Shown one piece after another: positions 51,712 through 59,198 of a DNA stretch of 64,000 nucleotides; the first letter of the stretch is position 1, and each line of letters opens with the position of its first letter. The stretch spans positions 80,069-144,068 of the forward strand of contig JAEUKH010000038.1 in NCBI GenBank assembly GCA_016792845.1, given 5' to 3'. The DNA is from Myxococcales bacterium. GTDB lineage: Bacteria > Myxococcota_A > Polyangia > Polyangiales > Ga0077539. Position numbers and translations under genes: made by a program. The notes beneath the pieces were generated by a model. The model had not been told where the DNA came from and made no database searches. It was given only the letters and a program-made list of their open reading frames with translations.

Positions 51712-52874
51712 CGCATGCCCCAACGCTCGATGATTCTTTGACGGACCGTCAACAAATCGCTCGGCACCGCCCCCGGCGGGAAGCCCGCGTCGATCTCGCG
51801 CAAGAGCCCTTCGGCTCGGAGTTGAAGCCCCTCGCGACGGTCGGGCCCCGCAGAGGGAGTCGGCTCAATCGTTGACGCTGCGTCAGCGAAGAGCGCGTCG
51901 GCGTCGCGGGTGATGCGGTCGGCCCGGGCGAGCGGGCCCGCCGAGGCCTCTTCGACGGCGGCGCCGAGGGTGGCGTTTCGGCTGCGGGCGAGGAGCTCGC
52001 GCAGGGCGGTGCGGGCCGTGGCTTGCTCTTCTCGGGTGGGCACGGCGATGACGAGGGGCCAGAGGTCTTCTTCGCTCGCGACGGTGCGACCGGCCATCAC
52101 CGCGGCGGCGGCGACGAGGTTCTGGACGCGCACCGCCCGACGGTCTGAGAGCGTCACCTGCACGCGGCGCAAGAGGCGCACGGCGTGGGCGAGGCTCGCC
52201 CTCACGGGCTCAAGGTCGACCCCGCGCACGGCCTCGCTCAATCGGTCGAGGTCGCTCATGAGCCCCGGGGCGGCTTCGCGGCGCGCAGACGCGCGGCCCT
52301 GCCAGCCTCCCGCGAGGAGGTCTTCGAGCCGCGGGTCGGGCACCGGGTCGAGGAACACCCGCACGAGAAAGCGATCAGCGAAGGCCCCGAGGCCCTCTTC
52401 GTCGGGCAGCGCGTTCGAGGCGCCCACGCACACCCGCAGAGGGCACGCGACGGAGGTGACGCCCCGGCGGTACCGCCGCTCGTTGAGCACCCCGAGGAGC
52501 GTGTTCAAGATCGCCGTCGAGCCCAGAAACACCTCATCGAGGAAGGCCACCTCGGCCTCGGGGAGCATGCCCTGGGTCTCGACCGCGAGCACCCCCTCGC
52601 GGAGCCGCCGCAGGTCGACCGGCCCGAAGATCTCGCCGGGCTCGGTGAAGCGCCCGAGGAGGTACTCGAAATACCGCCCTCCGAGCACCGCCGACACGCG
52701 CCGAACGGCCTCGCTCTTGGCCGTCCCCGGCGGGCCGATGACCAGGACGTGCTCGCGGGCCACGGCGGCCAGGGCGATCTGTTCGACCAGGGCCTCGCGC
52801 TCGATGAGGCCCTCGCTGGCGAGGGTGAGCGAAGCCCTGAGCCGGGCGGCGGCGTCTGCGACGGTGTCACGCAT
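51708..52874 (-). CDS. MoxR-family AAA+ ATPase
   Basis: The start at 52874 (MRDTVADAAARL) gives 388 residues. Walker A is VIGPPGTAKSE, Walker B VAFLDEVFLGST, and a sensor I region is CVGASNALPDEEG, all typical of MoxR (RavA-like) AAA+ proteins; DRFLVRVFLDPVPDP follows as the arginine-finger segment. MoxR ATPases act as chaperone-like remodelling enzymes with vWA partners. It leads a four-gene operon with two propeller-containing proteins. Two copies of the TTGAC palindrome (one perfect, one near) lie near its 3' end. The likely role is to power the conflict or quality-control function of the operon, which is unproven. Confidence 0.88.
   Translation of the reverse strand: MRDTVADAAARLRASLTLASEGLIEREALVEQIALAAVAREHVLVIGPPGTAKSEAVRRVSAVLGGRYFEYLLGRFTEPGEIFGPVDLRRLREGVLAVETQGMLPEAEVAFLDEVFLGSTAILNTLLGVLNERRYRRGVTSVACPLRVCVGASNALPDEEGLGAFADRFLVRVFLDPVPDPRLEDLLAGGWQGRASARREAAPGLMSDLDRLSEAVRGVDLEPVRASLAHAVRLLRRVQVTLSDRRAVRVQNLVAAAAVMAGRTVASEEDLWPLVIAVPTREEQATARTALRELLARSRNATLGAAVEEASAGPLARADRITRDADALFADAASTIEPTPSAGPDRREGLQLRAEGLLREIDAGFPPGAVPSDLLTVRQRIIERWGMR
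51738..51752. repeat. TTGAC-N5-GTCAA palindrome, copy 3
   Basis: Perfect, with symmetry extended to TTGACGG/CCGTCAA around one base. It lies at the 3' end of the MoxR gene, coding LTVRQ (TTG-ACG-GTC-CGT-CAA) in the same phase as copy 2. Confidence 0.85.
51872..51886. repeat. TTGAC-N5-GTCAG near-palindrome
   Basis: One mismatch at the last base of the right arm (GTCAG); inner symmetry GACGC/GCGTC is intact. Inside the MoxR gene. Confidence 0.45.
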
Positions 52875-52944
52875 CTTCGCCCGAGAGTGCACCACACCCC
52901 GAGGCCCCGCGTCACGCCCCGCGCGGGCGAACACCCGCCCTCGC

Positions 52945-53610
52945 TCAGGTCTCGATCGACACCGTGTGGAGCCCCACCAGCTGGCCGCCGAGCACCTTCA
53001 CAAAGTAGTAATGCACTTGGATCGTGCCCACCCGGTACACCCGGTACCCGCGGAGCGAGCGGCGCAAGGCCTCGAAGCGCATCGCGTCGGGGTGCTCTTC
53101 GAAGCGCCTCGGGGCGAGCGCCGCATCGACGGTGCTGTTGTCGATGGGCACCTCGGCCCCGAGCTTCAACACCGCGCGGAGCCGGGCCTGGGTCATCGCG
53201 CCCGAAGGGGCCCCGGGCACCTGCAACACGTCGAAGGGGTAGTCGCTCTCAGAGGGGTAATACAAGCCCGCCGTGTCGCGGGTGAGCCGCGCCGTCTCGG
53301 GCGTCGCACACGCCCCCAGCGCCACCGCCGAGGCGCCCACAAACCACCCCTCGCCCGGCGTGCCGATGCCCGCGCACTGAACGACCTGCCCCGAGCACTC
53401 GCCGCGCAGCGCCCTGGCGTTGGTGTCTTGCCAGTACCACCCCTCGCGCGCGGTGCCCTCGTTGCGGCACACCGGGACGTGCCGCGCCGTCACCGCGTCG
53501 ACCTCGGTCTCGGCCTCAGGGTCAAATGTTGACTCGGTGTCAACCGCACAGGCCGAGAGCGAGAGCGAGAGGCCGAGAGAGGCCCGAAGAAGCCAGTGAG
53601 CGCGCAGCAT
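52945..53610 (-). CDS. Lipoprotein with nuclease-A-inhibitor-like domain
   Basis: The 221-residue protein has a lipoprotein signal (LGLSLSLSAC), an N-terminal Cys-containing region (CRNEGTAREGWYWQDTNA, GECSGQVVQCAGIG) and a C-terminal domain from about residue 110. That domain contains YYPSESDYPFDVLQVPG and ends with YRVYRVGTIQVHYYFVKVLGGQLVGLHTVSIET. The SESDYPF motif and the terminal VGLHTVSIET are hallmarks of NuiA-type inhibitors of NucA-like nucleases. Such inhibitors normally act inside the producing cell; here a secreted, lipid-anchored form would guard the envelope or bind an outside nuclease. One palindromic motif copy lies in its 5' end. The gene stands just upstream of the MoxR operon with a 70-base gap. 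Confidence 0.7.
   Translation of the reverse strand: MLRAHWLLRASLGLSLSLSACAVDTESTFDPEAETEVDAVTARHVPVCRNEGTAREGWYWQDTNARALRGECSGQVVQCAGIGTPGEGWFVGASAVALGACATPETARLTRDTAGLYYPSESDYPFDVLQVPGAPSGAMTQARLRAVLKLGAEVPIDNSTVDAALAPRRFEEHPDAMRFEALRRSLRGYRVYRVGTIQVHYYFVKVLGGQLVGLHTVSIET
53529..53543. repeat. TTGAC-N5-GTCAA palindrome, copy 4, with an extra half-site
   Basis: Perfect palindrome with a third half-site GTCAA at 53521-53525, three bases from the left arm. Read on the minus strand this is TTGAC-N5-GTCAA-N3-TTGAC, coding VDTESTFD in the inhibitor-like lipoprotein. Confidence 0.85.
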
Positions 53611-53743
53611 GAAGCCTCCGAGCGCAGCCCCGGGCGCCGCGTCGGGGCGGTCGTCTCGGGGCGCGCGTCGGGCGAGGGCTACCGCGGAGTGGGTGTTCGA
53701 GGCAACGGGTGCGACGGTGACATCGCGAGGGCGGCGTCGGGGC

Positions 53744-56200
53744 TCAGGGGCAGCGGAAGACGGCGATCTCGCGCCAGGCGATCCACGAGGGCGAGGCGGT
53801 GCTGCGCACCCTGAGGTAGCGGGCGCTGACGGCGGTGAAGGTGAAGGGGTAGGTCTGGGCGTTGGTCATCACCTGAGTGATGGTGCGCGCGACGGCCCAG
53901 GTGCTGCGGTCGTTCGAGGTCTCGACGAGGTGCGTGACCGTGGCGGTGCCGGGCGACATCTCGGGCATGAGGGTGATGCCCGAGAGCGTCTGGGCGCTGC
54001 CGAAGTCGAGGAGGAGCGTTTGCTGGGGGTAGTTGCCGGCGTTCCACGCGGTGCAGCGGTTGCCGTCGTTGGCGCGCGAGGCGACCTGCCCTGCGTACGA
54101 GCCTGAGCCTTCGGCGACGGCGAGGGGCGCGATGTTGATGCACCCCGTGGCGGGCGCCGGCAAGGGTGACGGGTCGCCGCAGGTCGCCGAGCATCGCCCC
54201 GCGTAGCAGCTGTTGCCGCTCGAACAGACCGCCCCGCAGCGGCCGCAGTGCGCGTTGTTTGACTGGAAGTCAACCTCGCACCCGTTGCCGGGGTTGTTGT
54301 CACAGTCGCCGTATCCCGTGTTGCACCCTGACACGATGCAGGCCCCGGCGGTGCAGGCCGAGACCGCGTTGGCGAGGTTGCACACGGTGTTGCACGCGCC
54401 GCAGTGGTTCGGGCTCGTGGCGAGGTTGGTCTCGCACCCGTTGGCGGCGTTGCCGTCGCAGTCGCCGAAGCCCGCGGCGCAGCGGTACTGGCAGCTCGCG
54501 CTCGCGCACGAGGCCACGGTGTTGGGGCGGCTCGCGCAGGCCCGCCCGCAGCCGCCGCAGTGGGCCGCGCTCGACTGGGTGTCGGTCTCGCAGCCGTTGT
54601 TCGCGTCGCTGTCGCAGTCGGCGCGGTTGGCCAGACAGGTGTACCCGCAGCGGCCGCCCATGCAGGTCGAGGTCGCGTTGCTCCGGCTCGGACACACCAC
54701 CCCGCACCCGCCGCAGTGCGAGAGGTTTGACTGAGTGTCAACCTCGCACCCGTTGCTCACGTTCTGGTCGCAGTCGGCCATCTGCCCGGTGCACATGGCG
54801 ATCGAGCAGCTCCCCGCGGTGCAGCGCCCCTGGCCCCCTTGCACCGCGCAGCTGCGGCCGCAGGCGCCGCAGTGGGCGGCGTCGCTCCGCAGGTCGACCT
54901 CGCACCCGTTGTTGGGGTTGCTGTCGCAGTCTTGGAAGCCTCCGGCGCACACCAGCGCGCAGCTGCCCCCCGCGCAGACCGCGGGCGCATTGGGGCGATT
55001 CTGGCACGCCGCGCCGCAGCCGCCGCAGTGCGCGACGCTGGCCCGGGTGTCGGTCTCGCAGCCGTTCGACGCGTCGCCGTCGCAGTCGCCGAAGTTGTCG
55101 TTGCAGCGCGCGATGCCGCACACCCCGGCGTTGCAGCTCGCGACGCCGTTGGGCGCGTTGCAGCGCAGGTTGCACGCGCCGCAGTGGACCGCGCTGCTCC
55201 GCAGGTCGGTCTCGCACCCGTTGGTCGGGTCGCCGTCGCAGTCTGCGAAGCCCGTGAGGCAGCTCCGCTCGCAGCGCCCGGCGAGGCACTGCGCGCTCAT
55301 GTTGGGCCGCATCGTGCACGCGCTGTTGCAGGCCCCGCAGTGGGCCAGGTCGCGCGACGTGTCGGTCTCGCACCCGTCGTCTCGCTGGGCGTTGCAGTCG
55401 GCGAAGGGCGCGGTGCATTGGGCCACCGCGCAGGTGCCGTTGGTGCACGCCGCGGCGCCGTTCGGCACCGTGCAGCGAACATCACACGCCGCGCAGTGGG
55501 CGATGCTTGACTGAGTGTCAACACACGCGCCGCTGCAACAGGTCTGGCCCGTGGGGCAGCCCTGGCTGGTGCTGCACCCGGCGACGCAGACGTTGCCCAC
55601 GCAGAGGCGCCCGAGGCCGCAGTGCGCATCGGTGACGCAGACGACGCAGCTGCGGGTGCCGGGGTCGCAGCGGCGCTGGGCGGTGACGAGGCCGCCGTCG
55701 CCGAGGCTCGCGTCGCCGCCGAGGCCCGCGTCGGGGTCGGGGCCGCTCGTGCAGGCGCTGTCGTCGCGGCACCCGGCGGTGCAGCGGTTCATCGTGCCGT
55801 CGCAGTATTGCCCGGCGGGGCATAGGTCTTCGGTCGCGGTGCAGGGCACGCAGCGCCCCGATGCGGTGTCGCAGACGCGCCCGTCGGGAGACGACGCGCA
55901 CTCGGCGCTGCGGGTGCAAGGGCCGCCCGCTTCGGGCGCATCGGCCAGCGAGACGTCGCCGGTCGCGGCGTCGCCGCCCGCCTCGGGGCCCGTGTCGGCG
56001 GGGCCAGTGTCGACGGGGCCCGTGTCGGCGCCCGCGTCAAAGAGGCCCGTGTCGACGGGGCCTGTGTCGATCACGCCGAGGTCGTGCCCGGCGTCGAGGG
56101 GCCCGCCCACCACGCTCCGATTGCCGCCGCAGGCTACGAGGCTGAGCGCCGCGGCGAGCGAACCCATGGCCCCCACGCGGGCCTTCTTCGATCGCATCAT
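53744..56200 (-). CDS. Large Cys-rich repeat lipoprotein with C-terminal discoidin (F5/8 type C) domain
   Basis: The 818-residue protein has a lipoprotein signal (MGSLAAALSLVAC), an Asp/Gly/Pro-rich linker and two opening Cys-rich modules (GRVCDTASGRCVPC; LCPAGQYC). Then come about eleven tandem 42-residue modules, each of the form ADCDxDxxNGCETDxxSxxxHCGxCxxxC, common in myxobacterial surface proteins. The last 140 residues form a discoidin-like domain (SYAGQVASRANDGNRCTAWNAGNYPQQTLLLDFGSAQTLSGITLMPEM ... SARYLRVRSTASPSWIAWREIAVFRC), which usually binds sugars or lipids. It is likely exposed on the outer membrane. Three palindromic motif copies fall within it, always in the codons for VD-xQ-S inside modules. 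It is divergent from the glycosidase-like lipoprotein gene. Confidence 0.75.
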   Translation of the reverse strand: MMRSKKARVGAMGSLAAALSLVACGGNRSVVGGPLDAGHDLGVIDTGPVDTGLFDAGADTGPVDTGPADTGPEAGGDAATGDVSLADAPEAGGPCTRSAECASSPDGRVCDTASGRCVPCTATEDLCPAGQYCDGTMNRCTAGCRDDSACTSGPDPDAGLGGDASLGDGGLVTAQRRCDPGTRSCVVCVTDAHCGLGRLCVGNVCVAGCSTSQGCPTGQTCCSGACVDTQSSIAHCAACDVRCTVPNGAAACTNGTCAVAQCTAPFADCNAQRDDGCETDTSRDLAHCGACNSACTMRPNMSAQCLAGRCERSCLTGFADCDGDPTNGCETDLRSSAVHCGACNLRCNAPNGVASCNAGVCGIARCNDNFGDCDGDASNGCETDTRASVAHCGGCGAACQNRPNAPAVCAGGSCALVCAGGFQDCDSNPNNGCEVDLRSDAAHCGACGRSCAVQGGQGRCTAGSCSIAMCTGQMADCDQNVSNGCEVDTQSNLSHCGGCGVVCPSRSNATSTCMGGRCGYTCLANRADCDSDANNGCETDTQSSAAHCGGCGRACASRPNTVASCASASCQYRCAAGFGDCDGNAANGCETNLATSPNHCGACNTVCNLANAVSACTAGACIVSGCNTGYGDCDNNPGNGCEVDFQSNNAHCGRCGAVCSSGNSCYAGRCSATCGDPSPLPAPATGCINIAPLAVAEGSGSYAGQVASRANDGNRCTAWNAGNYPQQTLLLDFGSAQTLSGITLMPEMSPGTATVTHLVETSNDRSTWAVARTITQVMTNAQTYPFTFTAVSARYLRVRSTASPSWIAWREIAVFRCP
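54259..54273. repeat. TTGAC-N5-GTCAA palindrome, copy 5
   Basis: Perfect, spacer TGGAA, inside the Cys-rich lipoprotein gene (minus-strand codons VDFQSN). Confidence 0.85.
54727..54741. repeat. TTGAC-N5-GTCAA palindrome, copy 6
   Basis: Perfect, spacer TGAGT, inside the Cys-rich lipoprotein gene (codons VDTQSN). Confidence 0.85.
55507..55521. repeat. TTGAC-N5-GTCAA palindrome, copy 7
   Basis: Perfect, spacer TGAGT as in copy 6, inside the Cys-rich lipoprotein gene (codons VDTQSS). Confidence 0.85.
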
Positions 56201-56262
56201 GACGCCACGATATCGCAGCCCATTGTTGCTGTCGTCGCTCGCGGCTCTGATACCGTCACCGG

Positions 56263-58026
56263 GTGAGCAAGCGCCTCGGCCTCGTGATGCTGGCTTCGAT
56301 GCTTTGGAGCTGCACCGCCGCGCCCCTCGAATGCGGCCCTGGGACCGTCGAAATCAGCCGCGTCTGTGTCGCCGACCGGCGCGACGCGGGGCCCACATTT
56401 GACACCCTGTCAAACCATGACAGCGGGCCCTCAGGAGACGCATCCAAATTCTTTGATGCCGGTGTTCTCGACGTGCACACGGCCCGCGACGTCTCGGCCG
56501 ACGACGCGGTGCGGGCTGACGTCGGTGGCGCTGACGTCGGTGGGGCCGACGTCGCTCCGGGTGACGCCGCGGCGTGCGGCCCCTGCGCAGCGGGCGCGCG
56601 CTGCGAGGCGGGGCGCTGCACGCCCACCTGCGGGGTGAGCGCGCCGGTGGGGAGCGAGGAGTTTGTGCTCCGCGCGACGCAGTGGCGCCTCTACACCACG
56701 CTCTATTTGCAGCATTTTGGCGCTGACAACAGCGACGGCGTGATCGCCCGCATGCGCATCGCGCGGGGCCTCGGCTTCAACGCGGTGTCGCTCCCTGCGG
56801 TGTGGCAAGAGCTCGTGCCTGACGCGGCGGCGCACGCCCGGGGCGGCAATTTCGGGCCCCTCGATCGGGTGCTCGACGAGGCCCGCGCCTTGGGCATGAA
56901 GGTGCGGCTGATCGTGTGGCTGCGGCACAACCCTGACCCGAGCGACAGCCCCGACACGCCCTTCTATCTCGCGCGCGATTGCGCCCGCGGCGCCGACGAC
57001 GGCACCGACGACCTGCCGCAGTGGTGCACCCCCTCGCTGGCCTCGCCGCGCACGCCCAACGCCATGGCCTTTCTGCGGGCCACCCTCGCCCACGTCGCCC
57101 CCTGGCGCGACGACGGCACCATCGCGTGGTACTCGGTGGTGCACAACGCGACCGCCGAGATCGGCCTGTCGAGCGGCGGCATCTCGGCCGATTACAGCGC
57201 CCCGGCGCGGGCCGCCTGGGCCGCCTGGCTGGCCTCGGGGCGCGACAACCCCAGCCCCTTCGCCAACATCGAGGCCCTCAACGCCGCGTGGTCGTCGCAG
57301 TACCGCGGCTTCGACGAGGTGCCCATCCCGACCTTCACGCGCTTCGCCTCGGGCAACGATTTCGAGGGCCCCCGCGGCGTGGCGCTCTGGCGCTTTCGAG
57401 AGGCCCTCGTGCGCCGCTGGCTCGGCCAGATCAGGGTCGCCTTCGACGAGGCCGGCGCGGCCACCTGGCGGCACCCGCCGCGCATCCTCAACGACTACGG
57501 CTCGGTCTACGACCGCCTCTCGCATCTGCGCCAGAGCCACGCGTTTCTCGGGCAGCTCGCGATGCTCGGCCCCTGGGGCGCGGGGGTCAAGCAGAACGCC
57601 GACAACGTGCTCTCGGTCGACGAGCAGCGCTTCGCGCAAGAGCTGCTGGTGAGCCAGATCGCGCCCCGCGACGGCTTCACCATGAACGAGGCCTTCGCCG
57701 ACCCGCCGCAGTCTGCCCCCGAGTGGGCGGCGCGCATCAGGGCCTGGTTTGACGCAGGGTCAAACGGCGTCTCGTTCTATCTCGACCTCGGCAACGACGC
57801 GATCAGGGCGCGCACCGAGGCCATGATCGCCGAGCTCCGGGCCCAGGGCGTCTGGGGCGCGCCGGTGCGCTGTCGCAGCGAGGCGGGCACCCTACGGTTT
57901 CGGCTGAGCGAGCTCCTCGGGAGCTACTTCGACGGCCCCCTCCACGGCGGCCCGTCGCTCTTTGATCGCTTCCGCACCCTCTCTCAGGGCCGCAACGTCG
58001 GCTTCGAAATGACCGAGGACCTCTAA
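56263..58026 (+). CDS. Lipoprotein with TIM-barrel glycosidase-like domain
   Basis: The 587-residue protein starts at GTG 56263 with a lipoprotein signal (VMLASMLWSC) and an Asp/Ala-rich linker with one Cys-rich module (CGPCAAGARCEAGRC). From about residue 135 it follows a TIM-barrel layout as in beta-galactosidase or endoglycosidase families: QWRLYTTLYLQHF, FNAVSLPAVWQEL, ALGMKVRLIVWLRHNP, GTIAWYSVVHNATAEIG, and GFTMNEAFADPP with NGVSFYLDLGND. Candidate acids are the Glu in HNATAEIG and the Glu in MNEAF, at roughly strands 4 and 7, but I cannot confirm them. It probably hydrolyses or binds an extracellular glycan. Two palindromic motif copies lie inside it. It is followed six bases later by the lectin-lipoprotein gene. 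Confidence 0.65.
   Translation: MSKRLGLVMLASMLWSCTAAPLECGPGTVEISRVCVADRRDAGPTFDTLSNHDSGPSGDASKFFDAGVLDVHTARDVSADDAVRADVGGADVGGADVAPGDAAACGPCAAGARCEAGRCTPTCGVSAPVGSEEFVLRATQWRLYTTLYLQHFGADNSDGVIARMRIARGLGFNAVSLPAVWQELVPDAAAHARGGNFGPLDRVLDEARALGMKVRLIVWLRHNPDPSDSPDTPFYLARDCARGADDGTDDLPQWCTPSLASPRTPNAMAFLRATLAHVAPWRDDGTIAWYSVVHNATAEIGLSSGGISADYSAPARAAWAAWLASGRDNPSPFANIEALNAAWSSQYRGFDEVPIPTFTRFASGNDFEGPRGVALWRFREALVRRWLGQIRVAFDEAGAATWRHPPRILNDYGSVYDRLSHLRQSHAFLGQLAMLGPWGAGVKQNADNVLSVDEQRFAQELLVSQIAPRDGFTMNEAFADPPQSAPEWAARIRAWFDAGSNGVSFYLDLGNDAIRARTEAMIAELRAQGVWGAPVRCRSEAGTLRFRLSELLGSYFDGPLHGGPSLFDRFRTLSQGRNVGFEMTEDL
56399..56413. repeat. TTGAC-N5-GTCAA palindrome, copy 8, with partial extra half-site
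   Basis: Perfect, extended to TTTGACA/TGTCAAA. A partial third half-site ATGAC (56417-56421) follows after three bases. Codons FDTLSNHD in the glycosidase-like lipoprotein. Confidence 0.85.
57749..57763. repeat. TTGAC-N5-GTCAA palindrome, copy 9
   Basis: Perfect, extended to TTTGAC/GTCAAA, spacer GCAGG, inside the glycosidase-like lipoprotein gene (codons FDAGSN). Confidence 0.85.
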
Positions 58027-58032
58027 ACCGCC

Positions 58033-59190
58033 ATGCAGCGCGCGCTCATCACCCTCGCCGCCCTCTCGGGCCTCGCGTGCACGCCCCCCATCACCTGCGG
58101 TGAGGGCACCCATCGAGAGGGCAACCTCTGCCTCCTTGACCCCTTCGACGCAGGCGCCTCCGACGCGATGGCCCTCGACGCGATGGCCCTCGACGCAGGC
58201 GCCCCCGCCCCGCGAGACGCGGGCGCCGACGCCTCGGCGGTGACTGTTGACAGGGTGTCAAACATTGACACCGGGCCCTCCCTTGATGCGCCCGCTGCGA
58301 GCGACCTGCGCTGCGAGACCGCGGCCGAAGACCGTGCCCTGACGCTGCGGTGCGCGGGCGACGCGGTGATCTCAGAGATCGTCTTCGCGAGCTACGGCAC
58401 CCCGAGCGCGTGCCCGGCCCCGAGCCTCGGGCGTTGCCACGCGGCGCAGAGCGCGGCCCTCCTCGCGGGGCGCTGCGTGGGCCAGGCGAGCTGCGCGGTG
58501 ACGGCCGACAACGCGACCTTCGGCGACCCCTGCGACCAGACCGTGAAGCAGCTCACGGTGGTGTGGCGTTGCGGGCCGGGTGCGCCGCGCGACGCGGGCG
58601 ACGGCGCTGATGTGGGCAGCCCGCGCGACCTCGGCGTGACGCCCGACGCGGGCCGCTCAGACTGCGTGGCGTGCTCGGGCGAGCCGCCGCCCCTCACGCG
58701 GAGCTACAGCGACGGAGAGCAGGTGTGCGAGCACGACGGGCCCAACCGCGAGCCCGTGCGGGTGGGTCTCGCGAACGGCGTGTACTACCTCTGGGCCGCG
58801 TGGGCGGGCAACCAGTGCGAGGGCGGGCGGTGCATCTACCCGAACAATGTAAGCGAATGCTTTCAACGCGGCGGGCGCCCGGTGAGCGACGCGCTGCGCT
58901 TCGCCCGCGGTGACCCGCGCACCGGCTGGCGCCCCGACTGGATGACCCGCAGCGTAGCCCGCACCTTCTGCGAGCTCGCGCCGATCTGCACCTGGACGGT
59001 GAACGGCGAGGCCCGCACGGTGCGCGCGCGGCTCCGCGACGGGGCGCTCTATTACGAGTGGTTTCAAGAGGGCAGCTGGCGCAGCGCGGGGCGCGGGCTC
59101 CTCACCAACGTGAGCGGCGAGTGCCTCGAAGCCGACCGCAACCCGCTGCCCTCGCTGAGCCCGCTCTGCTTCACCGACAGCGCCTTCTGA
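58033..59190 (+). CDS. Lipoprotein with SUEL-type lectin domain
   Basis: The 385-residue protein has a lipoprotein signal (LITLAALSGLAC) and a linker rich in Asp/Ala. Residues about 95-180 match the SUEL/rhamnose-binding lectin fold: LTLRCAGDAVISEIVFASYGTPSACP, CHAAQSAALLAGRCVGQASCAVTADNATFGDPC and a closing KQLTVVWRC. The C-terminal 180 residues form an aromatic-rich domain with spaced cysteines (CVACSGEPPP, CEHDGPNREPV, YYLWAAWAGNQCEGGRCIY, YYEWFQEGSWRSAGRGL), of unknown fold. It probably binds galactose- or rhamnose-containing glycans outside the cell. It follows the glycosidase-like gene after six bases, so the pair forms a probable operon that joins a glycan-acting and a glycan-binding protein. 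The gene ends in a palindrome shared with the antiporter gene. Confidence 0.72.
   Translation: MQRALITLAALSGLACTPPITCGEGTHREGNLCLLDPFDAGASDAMALDAMALDAGAPAPRDAGADASAVTVDRVSNIDTGPSLDAPAASDLRCETAAEDRALTLRCAGDAVISEIVFASYGTPSACPAPSLGRCHAAQSAALLAGRCVGQASCAVTADNATFGDPCDQTVKQLTVVWRCGPGAPRDAGDGADVGSPRDLGVTPDAGRSDCVACSGEPPPLTRSYSDGEQVCEHDGPNREPVRVGLANGVYYLWAAWAGNQCEGGRCIYPNNVSECFQRGGRPVSDALRFARGDPRTGWRPDWMTRSVARTFCELAPICTWTVNGEARTVRARLRDGALYYEWFQEGSWRSAGRGLLTNVSGECLEADRNPLPSLSPLCFTDSAF
58247..58261. repeat. TTGAC-N5-GTCAA palindrome, copy 10, with an extra half-site
   Basis: Perfect palindrome followed by a third half-site TTGAC (58265-58269) after three bases, the same architecture as copy 4 read on its coding strand. 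Codons VDRVSNID in the lectin lipoprotein. Confidence 0.85.
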
Positions 59191-59198
59191 GCCCTCAG
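59187..59198. terminator. Palindrome joining convergent stop codons
   Basis: CTGAG-CC-CTCAG holds the TGA of the lectin lipoprotein and of the antiporter gene on the other strand. It is too short to be a strong terminator. Confidence 0.3.

Noticed and set aside
47315..58261. Reading the TTGAC palindromes as FNR/CRP-type sites or as -35 promoter boxes
   Set aside because: FNR-type sites have a four-base spacer and lie in front of genes, while these have five bases, are inside genes on both strands, and have no -10 boxes nearby.
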